Shown: piece after piece, positions 1 through 5,444 of the stretch
How positions within the stretch are numbered: position 1 is the first letter of the stretch
Layout: every line of letters begins with the position of its first letter
Assembly: GCA_003155565.1 (NCBI GenBank)
Contig: PMDM01000202.1
Span: forward strand, 4,083-9,526
Reading direction: 5' to 3'
Origin: Methylococcaceae bacterium
GTDB lineage: Bacteria; Pseudomonadota; Gammaproteobacteria; Methylococcales; Methylomonadaceae
DNA length: 5,444 nucleotides
Notes under the pieces: model-generated
The model's input: the letters and a program-made list of their open reading frames with translations, nothing else
What the model was told of the DNA's origin: nothing
The model's database searches: none
Translations under genes and position numbers: made by a program

Positions 1-1
1 C

Positions 2-1504
2 AAGTCACCATTGGTGCAACGTATACGTACCCGTTTGGGTTTGCATCCTGAGTTGTTTAAAGGTGGTGAAATTGCCGAGAATTCTTCAGCGGATAAAAAG
101 GGATTAGGCAATAAAACCAAAGAACAAGGACAGGTAGCCATAAAGAATTGTGCCGATTTAAACAAACCGGAAGTACTTAGACTTGCCCGGCAGGGTTTGT
201 TGTCTGAAAACTATTCCCAAATGACAGAACAATGCCGGATTAAACATAACACAAACTACGAGCGGGTAAGTAGGCAAATCGCAGGGTATAGTCAACGTAA
301 AGGTGTTCTATACCAAGCCTCCGAACGCGCAAGGCCGTATCTGTATCACATAGTTGATGCCTTGAGTAAGTACAATCTGCCTTTAGATTTGGCGCTGCTG
401 CCGATTGTGGAGAGCGCCTATCAACCTACAGCATTATCACCCAAAAGCGCCGCAGGGATATGGCAGTTTATACCCAGTACCGGGAGTGAATACGGATTGC
501 AGCAAAATGACGATTACGATGCACGGCTAGATATTACCGCCTCTACTCACGCAGCCATACGTTTTCTTTCTGGACTAAATGACCATTTTAAAGGTGATTG
601 GTTGCTGGCATTGGCAGCGTATAACTGCGGTCAAGGCGCAGTCGATGCAGCGATCAGCCGCAATCAAGCCGAAGGTCTTGATACGGATTATTGGTCACTG
701 GATTTACCGGCTGAAACTCAAGATTACGTACCCAGATTATTGGCCTTATCGAGTATTTTTGCCGATCCAGCTAGTAATGGCTTAAAGCTAAGGCCAGTCA
801 AAAATGAACCTTATTTCATCAAGGTTAATATTGATCGTGAAACCGATATTAACCATCTGGCAAAAAAGGATTTGCGGACGGTTGCCAAACTAGCTGATTT
901 TGATCCTGACCAATTTAGCTTATTAAATTCGGCTTACCTTAAATCCACGTTAACGGGTGGTAGTAAGCCATTTACTCTGCTGATGCCTATCAATAATGCG
1001 AATCTATTGCATCAGAGCCTGGCTTTTATGACGCAATCGTATAAAGGTAAAGCGAGAGAGAATACAGCATTACATTTTTTCGACGAGTTGGCACTATTTT
1101 CTGAACCTACCTGGTCGAAAACACCGATGCCATTGTTGGCGATTAATCTGAACGGAGATCAGCAATGGTCTTATCCAGTTGGACAAGTCGCGGCGACTGG
1201 AGTGAAGCCAAAATCAGCGGGTAATGAGGCAATAACAGCTAAAGCAACAGGTGAAGATTACTTGTCTGTGCATTATCTTGATAAGGGGGAATCGCTGAAA
1301 ACGGTTGCGGAAAATCACGGAGTAAGCGAAGAGCAGTTACGAACAGCCAATAAGCTTAAGCGTCGGCAAACTATCTCATTGGGACAACGCTTGTTGATTC
1401 CGCTAAAACAAATAGCCGCAGTTATGGCTATAAAAAAGACCAAAGTGTCGGTTCTTTTTAAGGGGATAACAGGTAATCTCGATCAACTACATTCACGCCT
1501 TTAA
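2..1504 (+). CDS. mltD: MltD-type membrane-bound lytic murein transglycosylase with LysM domain, 5' end outside window
   Basis: This enzyme cleaves the MurNAc-GlcNAc bond of peptidoglycan to form 1,6-anhydro products in the periplasm, usually as an outer-membrane lipoprotein. Residue numbers count from the TTG codon at position 11. The SLT (Slt70-like) domain covers about 105-225: catalytic Glu134 lies in PIVES, followed by AGIWQFIPSTG (148-158) and LALAAYNCGQG (199-209). Residues 237-252 (TQDYVPRLLALSSIFA) match the usual end of the MltD catalytic region. A LysM-like segment spans about 268-326, and a clearer LysM lies at about 417-464, ending LGQRLLIPL. A basic tail of about 33 residues follows. 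The frame is open to the left edge with no stop, and no signal peptide is visible. The first residues (VQRIRTRLGL) resemble the mature N-terminus of MltD, so the true start probably lies upstream of the window and the TTG is not the start. Residues 13-82 look like extra sequence compared with the family. It converges on the PilZ gene. Confidence 0.92.
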   Translation, partial: KSPLVQRIRTRLGLHPELFKGGEIAENSSADKKGLGNKTKEQGQVAIKNCADLNKPEVLRLARQGLLSENYSQMTEQCRIKHNTNYERVSRQIAGYSQRKGVLYQASERARPYLYHIVDALSKYNLPLDLALLPIVESAYQPTALSPKSAAGIWQFIPSTGSEYGLQQNDDYDARLDITASTHAAIRFLSGLNDHFKGDWLLALAAYNCGQGAVDAAISRNQAEGLDTDYWSLDLPAETQDYVPRLLALSSIFADPASNGLKLRPVKNEPYFIKVNIDRETDINHLAKKDLRTVAKLADFDPDQFSLLNSAYLKSTLTGGSKPFTLLMPINNANLLHQSLAFMTQSYKGKARENTALHFFDELALFSEPTWSKTPMPLLAINLNGDQQWSYPVGQVAATGVKPKSAGNEAITAKATGEDYLSVHYLDKGESLKTVAENHGVSEEQLRTANKLKRRQTISLGQRLLIPLKQIAAVMAIKKTKVSVLFKGITGNLDQLHSRL

Positions 1505-1511
1505 ACATGCA

Positions 1512-1533
1512 AACCCAACAGCAAAGTTGGGTT
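1512..1533. terminator. Hairpin between convergent genes, possible weak bidirectional terminator
   Basis: AACCCAAC (1512-1519) and GTTGGGTT (1526-1533) form a perfect 8-bp stem with a 6-base loop. It lies 7 bases after the transglycosylase stop codon and between two converging genes, where a shared terminator would be expected. Neither strand shows a real T-tract after the stem: the plus strand reads GTCTGTATA and the minus strand reads TGCATGTTTAAA. Intrinsic termination is therefore plausible but weak. It could instead protect a 3' end. The rest of the 1505-1597 gap shows nothing I recognise. Confidence 0.45.
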
Positions 1534-1597
1534 GTCTGTATAGGTAAAACTACGGGGGGTATATTGAAATCTTTCGCTAGTATAACCTGCAAGGGGA

Positions 1598-2227
1598 TTA
1601 GGCTGTTTTTGGCCAGGCAAATTCGGGTATGCCTTTGATTGCCGATTTTTCCATGTGGACATATTGTAGCCCCATCAAAGTTCCGCCATCGGTCAGGTGG
1701 TCTACCCAGACCACTTTTATCTCACCTTCCAGCGACAGCTGCTTAAACTCGAACACGGTAATGACTCCCGACTCAACATAAACAGTCTCGGCTAGGCGTA
1801 TCATGAGGCCATCCACAGAAACATTTATGGCATTAAATTCGAGGTATTGACCATTGAATAATATGTGACCAGTCCCCGGCAGGTTTTTCCGGTAGGCTTT
1901 CCTTTTATATAGCAGGTCATTGACATCATAAGCAACATTCTTGAATTCCAAAGCGAGCAGGATATGATTGTCTTGCAAATCTACCCTGATGACTTCAACT
2001 TCACCTGCCAAACGCATATCAGGAAGGTATAGGTCAATTATTGTTGAGGCTAATAGCGTATTAAAAATATCCTTTATGTCACTTTTGCCGACCTTGCTAT
2101 TTAATTGGGCAAGAACGCCAGTGATGGATATGTTTTTTATGGTAATCGGCTGTTCCTCGCCGGCCAAATAAATCAAGCCATGCGTAGTTAAATTTTTCCG
2201 ATAGGGTCTTAACAGCGTTGCATTCAT
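1598..2227 (-). CDS. Tandem PilZ-domain protein (predicted c-di-GMP binding)
   Basis: PilZ domains bind cyclic di-GMP through an N-terminal RxxxR and a downstream (D/N)xSxxG on the first strands of a beta-barrel. This 209-residue protein contains two such domains. Domain 2 (about 107-200) has an intact signature: Arg109 and Arg113 (RKAYR), then NVSVDG at 135-140. Domain 1 (about 3-103) has YRKNL at 9-13 and NISITG at 32-37, but the position matching Arg109 is Leu6, so its RxxxR is incomplete unless Arg7 substitutes. The repeats are in register: YRKNL recurs at 112-116 and both Arg-to-Asn spacings are 22 residues, giving an offset of 103. There is no signal peptide, membrane segment or catalytic domain, so it is probably a cytoplasmic effector or adaptor. 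The ATG at 2227 is preceded by GAGGA with an 8-base gap to the start. It lies downstream of the fused spermidine-synthase-like gene on the same strand, but 161 bases away. The partner or output process cannot be told from the sequence. Confidence 0.88.
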   Translation of the reverse strand: MNATLLRPYRKNLTTHGLIYLAGEEQPITIKNISITGVLAQLNSKVGKSDIKDIFNTLLASTIIDLYLPDMRLAGEVEVIRVDLQDNHILLALEFKNVAYDVNDLLYKRKAYRKNLPGTGHILFNGQYLEFNAINVSVDGLMIRLAETVYVESGVITVFEFKQLSLEGEIKVVWVDHLTDGGTLMGLQYVHMEKSAIKGIPEFAWPKTA

Positions 2228-2234
2228 GTAAGTA

Positions 2235-2239
2235 TCCTC
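2235..2239 (-). promoter_or_regulatory. Ribosome binding site of the PilZ gene
   Basis: On the minus strand GAGGA is followed closely by ATG at 2227, with 7-8 bases between. This is a good Shine-Dalgarno match and supports that start. A small dyad further upstream in the leader (GTCC at 2261-2264 and GGAC at 2270-2273, 5-base loop) may form a weak hairpin or half-site pair. I do not assign it a role. Confidence 0.7.
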
Positions 2240-2365
2240 GTATTATCGCAATCCGCGCATGTCCTGTCTGGACTCCTAACGCCATTGTCTCAGTGCATTA
2301 TCATTACTTATTTCGTCGTTTCCTACAACAATTATTTATTTTTTCAATATATAATTAGAAACAAG

Positions 2366-2393
2366 AATAGCTTATTTTTAAAAATAGGTTATT
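2366..2393. repeat. AT-rich 28-bp imperfect palindrome over the 3' end of the fused gene
   Basis: The two 14-base halves (AATAGCTTATTTTT and AAAAATAGGTTATT) are complementary at 12 positions. The other two would be G-U pairs in a plus-strand RNA and A-C mismatches in a minus-strand RNA. The inner 14 bases (2373-2386) are a perfect palindrome. The TAA stop codon of the 747-residue gene (2389-2391) lies inside it. It could be a weak transcript-end structure or a protein-binding dyad, but such palindromes also arise by chance in AT-rich DNA. The rest of the 2228-2388 spacer is AT-rich, and I could not identify a convincing promoter there. Confidence 0.4.
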
Positions 2394-4632
2394 TCCAGAT
2401 AGTAACTATATTAGTGAAGTCATCTGTCCACGGTTTGACATCAAAATTCAATGGAAGTTTTTGCCAACGGCCTAATTGACTTTGCCTTAATAACTCCAAT
2501 GTTTCCGGCTTTTTTGCCATCACCACCCAGTCTGTTGCAATCACTAAGGGAATGTCCTGTTGCGGCTTGAATTCTTGTATTAATGCCGATAACTGTAATT
2601 GTTTTTCGTGTACCGCCAACACTTTTTTCAAGGCTAAATGACGGTTGGTGATGTGCAACGCCAGGATGCCACCCGGTTTGATCTTGTCGAAATAGAGCTT
2701 GATGGCTTCCTGGGTCAGTAAATGGGTCGGGATGGAATCGGAACTAAACGCGTCGATTACAAAAAGGTCAAATTTATGGTCGGGTTCTTTTTCCAATGAC
2801 AAGCGGGCATCCCCGACTTTCATGGTCATTTTGGGGTTGCATTGGCTGATGTACGTAAAGTAAGTGGGGTTACTGGCAATATCCACGACCAGCGGATCGA
2901 GTTCATAAAATGTCCAGTCTTGTTTGCCTTTCGTGTAACACGTCAGTGTTCCTGCGCCAAGGCCGACGATACCGATTACCCAGTTGTCATTGACTTTGTC
3001 GAATTCACTGAATAGCTGTCCGATGGGTCCTGGGCGACTAAAGTACGTTGTCGGTGTGCGTGAGACATCCGCACCCAAACGCTGTGCGCCATGTTTGGTT
3101 GTTCCGTGAAAGAATTCTCTATATTTTTCGGGTTGGCCTTCTTCGTTAGTTAACACGCTCTCACGGACTGACAACACACCAAAAAAAGTGCGTTCCTGAT
3201 ACAGCGTATTCGACAGCAAGCCATGTAAACCAAAAGTAAAGAAAATAAGGATGCCGGTCAGCAAGGCCAGCGTGACAGGTTGCACCCTGAACGCATAAGT
3301 TAAACCTGCCACAAGAATCAAGCCGACACCAATGGTATCCAGATATTGGGGTAAATCGTCAAGACTAAAAAATAAGCCTAGTCCCATAATAATGAGCAGA
3401 GCCGGGAGTATCAATTGCTTTAACCATTCTATTCTAGTGTTGCCGATAGAAGCCTTCAAACCCGGACGCAACAACAGGGCGGCAATAATCATCAAGGGAT
3501 ATTCGTAGACCGCATTAAAAATAAATGGCGCAACAAATGTATTAAACATGCCGCCCAACATGCCCGCAAATGACATGATCAGATAATACGTGGTCAAGTG
3601 CCGTGTATTCGGCCTTAACCGGGCGAGTTCGCCATGACAAACCATCACGGCCAGAAAAAAAGCGGTCAGATGTAAACCCAAATCAACCCAGTATGGTAGC
3701 ACCGCCGGATTGATGAAGGAATAAGCAATAAATGGCAACAACACCATGGGTTGCAGGGTGACCATTAACGAATGCACCTTATCATGCCATTTTGAAAACA
3801 CGATAACGAAGGTGAGCAGGTATAAGGTCAGCGGAATGATCCACAACAAAGGCACCGAAGCGATGTCTGTGCTGATGAAAGTGGTCAATCCCAATAACAA
3901 GCTGGATGGGACGAAGGCCAGCGCCAGCCAATGCAATTTGGTGACTATGCTGAGTCCGTCGTCTTCAGCGATGGGTTCTTCGATAATATCCTTAGCTTGC
4001 TGCGCTTTCCACACAGTAAAAGCGCAAGCGGCAATCAACAAGCAAAGCAACAGAAAGCCGACGCTCCAATAAGATTTTTGGTTAGCTAGGCCGATATTGG
4101 GTTCGAGCAAAAAGGGATAACTGAGCAAGGCGATCAAGCTGCCGGTATTGCTGGCGGCATAGAGATAATAAGGGTCGTGGCTGGTATGATGCCCTACATT
4201 GGCAAACCATTTCTGGATCAAGGGTGCGGTGGTGGAAACCACGAAAAACGGCAGGCCTATTGAAAGAAACAATACCCCAAGCAGCCAAAAAGTCGGGTTG
4301 CTTTCAGTCGGCGGGGAAACATTATCGGGCAATGCAACAGGCAGCGCTAAAAAGCTGACCAAAATGACGGCGATATGGATCAGGATTTGCTTATGTTGGT
4401 TTAGCCGGGTTGACAAATAATGGGCATAAAGATAGCCGAGAAATAAAATACTCTGATAAAACACCATGCAGGTGTTCCACACGGCGGGCGAGCCTCCCAG
4501 CAAAGGTAACAGGATTTTCCCGAACATCGGTTGCAACACAAACATCAGTGCCGCACTGGTGAATAAGGTTCCTGCAAATAAAAATATCAAGAGTAAACTG
4601 CGGTCAGTTGTAGGGTTGGATGACTGATTCAT
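2389..4632 (-). CDS. Fused membrane (MFS-like) / spermidine-synthase-like protein
   Basis: This 747-residue protein belongs to the fused MFS/spermidine synthase family. The N-terminal part (about 12-475) has roughly 14-15 hydrophobic segments and family hallmarks: the QPMFGKILLPLLGGSPAVW region (34-52), and CHGELARLRP (332-341) followed by a GMLGGMFN stretch and EYPL (377-380). The C-terminal part (about 484-747) is a Rossmann methyltransferase-like fold related to polyamine aminopropyltransferases: an HGTTKHGAQ motif (509-517), the nucleotide loop GLGAG (557-561), acidic Glu577 in YELDP, GDAR (607-610), and DAFSSDSIP (627-635) where classical enzymes have a D-x-x-D-P motif. Classical SpeE has GGGDG in the nucleotide loop; here Ala replaces that Asp. 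Aminopropyl transfer to a polyamine is thus possible but not shown, and the substrate is unknown. No speD or other polyamine gene is nearby. The ATG at 4632 lacks a clear Shine-Dalgarno (minus-strand leader ends ACTAAAAATA), but no other start precedes Met30, which lies within the first membrane segment. Confidence 0.9.
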   Translation of the reverse strand: MNQSSNPTTDRSLLLIFLFAGTLFTSAALMFVLQPMFGKILLPLLGGSPAVWNTCMVFYQSILFLGYLYAHYLSTRLNQHKQILIHIAVILVSFLALPVALPDNVSPPTESNPTFWLLGVLFLSIGLPFFVVSTTAPLIQKWFANVGHHTSHDPYYLYAASNTGSLIALLSYPFLLEPNIGLANQKSYWSVGFLLLCLLIAACAFTVWKAQQAKDIIEEPIAEDDGLSIVTKLHWLALAFVPSSLLLGLTTFISTDIASVPLLWIIPLTLYLLTFVIVFSKWHDKVHSLMVTLQPMVLLPFIAYSFINPAVLPYWVDLGLHLTAFFLAVMVCHGELARLRPNTRHLTTYYLIMSFAGMLGGMFNTFVAPFIFNAVYEYPLMIIAALLLRPGLKASIGNTRIEWLKQLILPALLIIMGLGLFFSLDDLPQYLDTIGVGLILVAGLTYAFRVQPVTLALLTGILIFFTFGLHGLLSNTLYQERTFFGVLSVRESVLTNEEGQPEKYREFFHGTTKHGAQRLGADVSRTPTTYFSRPGPIGQLFSEFDKVNDNWVIGIVGLGAGTLTCYTKGKQDWTFYELDPLVVDIASNPTYFTYISQCNPKMTMKVGDARLSLEKEPDHKFDLFVIDAFSSDSIPTHLLTQEAIKLYFDKIKPGGILALHITNRHLALKKVLAVHEKQLQLSALIQEFKPQQDIPLVIATDWVVMAKKPETLELLRQSQLGRWQKLPLNFDVKPWTDDFTNIVTIWK

Positions 4633-4707
4633 TATTTTTAGTGTAGTTTGAGCTTGATTTATTCTGGGCTAAGTCGTTAATCAGCTTATGATAAACCATT
4701 TGGCTTT

Positions 4708-4736
4708 GTGATAGGCACTCGAAAATGATTGAACAA
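4708..4736 (-). promoter_or_regulatory. Possible sigma-70-type promoter of the fused gene
   Basis: Minus strand: TTGTTC (4731-4736) and TATCAC (4708-4713) are separated by 17 bases. Matches to the consensus are 3 of 6 and 4 of 6. A promoter is expected here because a terminator lies immediately upstream. An alternative -10-like TATCAT is at 4688-4693 without a good -35. This is a weak, context-driven call. Confidence 0.22.
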
Positions 4737-4737
4737 T

Positions 4738-4764
4738 AAAAAAGGCGAGTTGACCGCCTTTTTT
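4738..4764 (-). terminator. Rho-independent terminator of the cytochrome c4 gene
   Basis: AAAAAAGGCG (4738-4747) and CGCCTTTTTT (4755-4764) form a perfect 10-bp stem with a 7-base loop. The A-tract and T-tract flank a GC-rich core, the typical form of an intrinsic terminator that works in both directions. Read on the minus strand it lies 27 bases past the cytochrome stop codon and ahead of the fused gene's start, so it probably ends the cytochrome transcript and makes the next gene depend on its own promoter. Confidence 0.85.
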
Positions 4765-4791
4765 GGATTTATAGGAAGTGCCTTGGCTAGA

Positions 4792-5358
4792 TCATAAAGA
4801 ACTGAAATACGCCGCTAATGCTTTAATTTCTTCTTCCGAAAGGTTTCCTGAAAGCGCCTGCATCGCTCCATTTAACCGAGTGCCGTTTTTGAAATGCGTC
4901 AGTTGTTGGGCCAGATATTCAGGATGCTGTCCAGACAGTCTGGGAAACTCGCCGTTGCCCTCACCAGATGTGCCATGACAACCCAGACACGCAGTGGCTT
5001 TGCTTTTGCCTTGCTGCACTAAAGCAGAATCACCGTTCGCTTTAGCCGCTTGTTGTACGGCGAAATAAGCGCCATAGTTATTGATGTCTTCAGCCGTCAA
5101 CTTGACCGTTTGAGCCTGCATAACTGGATTAATTCGAGTGCCTGACTTGAATGCATTGAGTTGATTTACTATGTAAACCGATTGTTGCGCGGCCAAACTG
5201 GGAAAGTGGGGATCATTACTTTTTCCTTTATCGCCGTGGCACACGAAGCAAGTAGCTGCTTTTTGCTCTACCGTTGACAATTCGTTCGCCGAGACCTGCA
5301 TCGCCCAAAAACAGATCAGCAATAACGAAAAAGTAAACGCTTGCCTTAATAAGTGCAT
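4792..5358 (-). CDS. Periplasmic dihaem cytochrome c4
   Basis: Cytochrome c4 is a periplasmic two-haem electron carrier, commonly shuttling electrons from the bc1 complex toward terminal oxidases or other acceptors. The 188-residue precursor has a Sec signal peptide (positive start, hydrophobic core about 8-20, likely cleavage after VSA at residue 24). Two haem-attachment motifs are present: CFVCH (37-41) and CLGCH (124-128). Each is followed by the expected axial methionine, Met80 (INPVMQ) and Met166 (NGAMQ). The two halves are internal duplicates: FKSGTR (70-75) matches FKNGTR (156-161), an offset of about 86-87 residues. Length fits the family. The start is well fixed: a strong ribosome binding site precedes ATG 5358, and the only nearby upstream in-frame ATG (5368-5370) is stopped by TGA at 5362-5364. 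A terminator follows, so it is likely monocistronic. Which oxidase or dehydrogenase it serves is not shown here. Confidence 0.95.
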   Translation of the reverse strand: MHLLRQAFTFSLLLICFWAMQVSANELSTVEQKAATCFVCHGDKGKSNDPHFPSLAAQQSVYIVNQLNAFKSGTRINPVMQAQTVKLTAEDINNYGAYFAVQQAAKANGDSALVQQGKSKATACLGCHGTSGEGNGEFPRLSGQHPEYLAQQLTHFKNGTRLNGAMQALSGNLSEEEIKALAAYFSSL

Positions 5359-5368
5359 GGATCACCTC
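5359..5368 (-). promoter_or_regulatory. Extended ribosome binding site of cytochrome c4
   Basis: Minus strand GAGGTGATCC lies directly before ATG 5358. It is complementary over 10 bases to the conserved GGATCACCTC of the 16S rRNA 3' tail. That is longer than the usual 4-6 base match and suggests efficient initiation. It fixes the start codon. Confidence 0.8.
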
Positions 5369-5405
5369 ATAAAGATTTAATACAAAGGCCAAGGAGGCAC
5401 TCATA

Positions 5406-5432
5406 GTCCTTCGACAGGTTCAGGACGAACGG
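5406..5432. repeat. REP-like dispersed repeat unit
   Basis: The stretch has arms GTCCT (5406-5410) and AGGAC (5422-5426) around an 11-base loop, with an alternative pairing TTCG (5410-5413) and CGAA (5426-5429). From memory, near-identical units (CCTTCGACAGG, then a CAGGACGAACGG end) are scattered through intergenic regions of many proteobacterial genomes. Only one copy is visible, at the window edge, so more units may follow outside. It lies about 48 bases upstream of the cytochrome start, in the promoter region of that gene. No clear promoter could be picked in 5369-5444. Confidence 0.5.
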
Positions 5433-5444
5433 TAATGGGTTGAT

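Noticed and set aside
579..785. Open frame of 68 codons on the plus strand
   Set aside because: It lies wholly inside the transglycosylase SLT domain in another frame and has no ribosome binding site or recognisable protein features.
2261..2273. Small dyad GTCC/GGAC in the PilZ leader as an operator or riboswitch
   Set aside because: Four base pairs are too few to support a regulatory element, and no known riboswitch pattern, such as a c-di-GMP one, is visible in the leader.
2285..2479. Open frame of 64 codons on the plus strand across the AT-rich spacer
   Set aside because: It runs into the antisense of the fused gene's 3' end, has low-complexity hydrophobic sequence and lacks a ribosome binding site.
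3746..4072. Open frame of 108 codons on the plus strand
   Set aside because: It is antisense to the membrane part of the fused gene; such frames are common opposite hydrophobic segments. No family resemblance seen.
4082..4420. Short open frames on both strands
   Set aside because: They overlap the well-supported membrane domain of the fused gene in other frames.
4778..4978. Open frame of 66 codons on the plus strand
   Set aside because: It is antisense to the cytochrome c4 gene, whose haem motifs and axial ligands clearly identify the coding strand.
1598..5358. The three minus-strand genes as one operon or a joint system
   Set aside because: A strong terminator separates the cytochrome from the fused gene, the other gap is 161 bp and AT-rich, and the functions do not connect.

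Overview
The window looks like ordinary chromosomal DNA from a gammaproteobacterium. The gene families present (an MltD-type lytic transglycosylase, a tandem PilZ protein, a membrane-fused spermidine-synthase-like protein and a dihaem cytochrome c4), a moderate G+C content (mid-40s percent by eye, not counted) and a dispersed REP-like repeat at the right edge would all suit an aquatic methanotroph-like gammaproteobacterium. That lineage guess is an inference from family memory, not a proven assignment.

Layout from left to right. Positions 1-1504 (+) hold a murein transglycosylase whose 5' end, including the expected signal peptide, lies outside the window. A short convergent intergenic stretch (1505-1597) carries a perfect 8-bp hairpin. 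Positions 1598-2227 (-) encode a protein made of two PilZ domains. An AT-rich spacer of about 160 bp separates it from a 747-residue fused protein (2389-4632, -), which has an N-terminal multi-pass membrane domain and a C-terminal spermidine-synthase-like methyltransferase-fold domain. A second spacer (4633-4791) contains a strong bidirectional-looking terminator. Positions 4792-5358 (-) encode a periplasmic dihaem cytochrome c4. The last 86 bases contain that gene's leader, a very strong ribosome binding site and a REP-like repeat unit.

The genes do not form an obvious pathway. The three minus-strand genes point the same way, but a terminator separates the cytochrome from the fused protein, and a palindrome-containing AT-rich gap separates the fused protein from the PilZ gene. 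They are therefore better read as separate transcription units. Cell-wall remodelling, c-di-GMP sensing, a polyamine-like transferase and periplasmic electron transfer simply sit side by side. I found no CRISPR array, insertion sequence, RNA gene, phage gene or defence/toxin module, and no clear new system. The most notable points are the asymmetric tandem PilZ protein, the diverged active site of the fused spermidine-synthase homologue, and an insertion-like segment in the transglycosylase. No gene-free stretch exceeds 300 bases.
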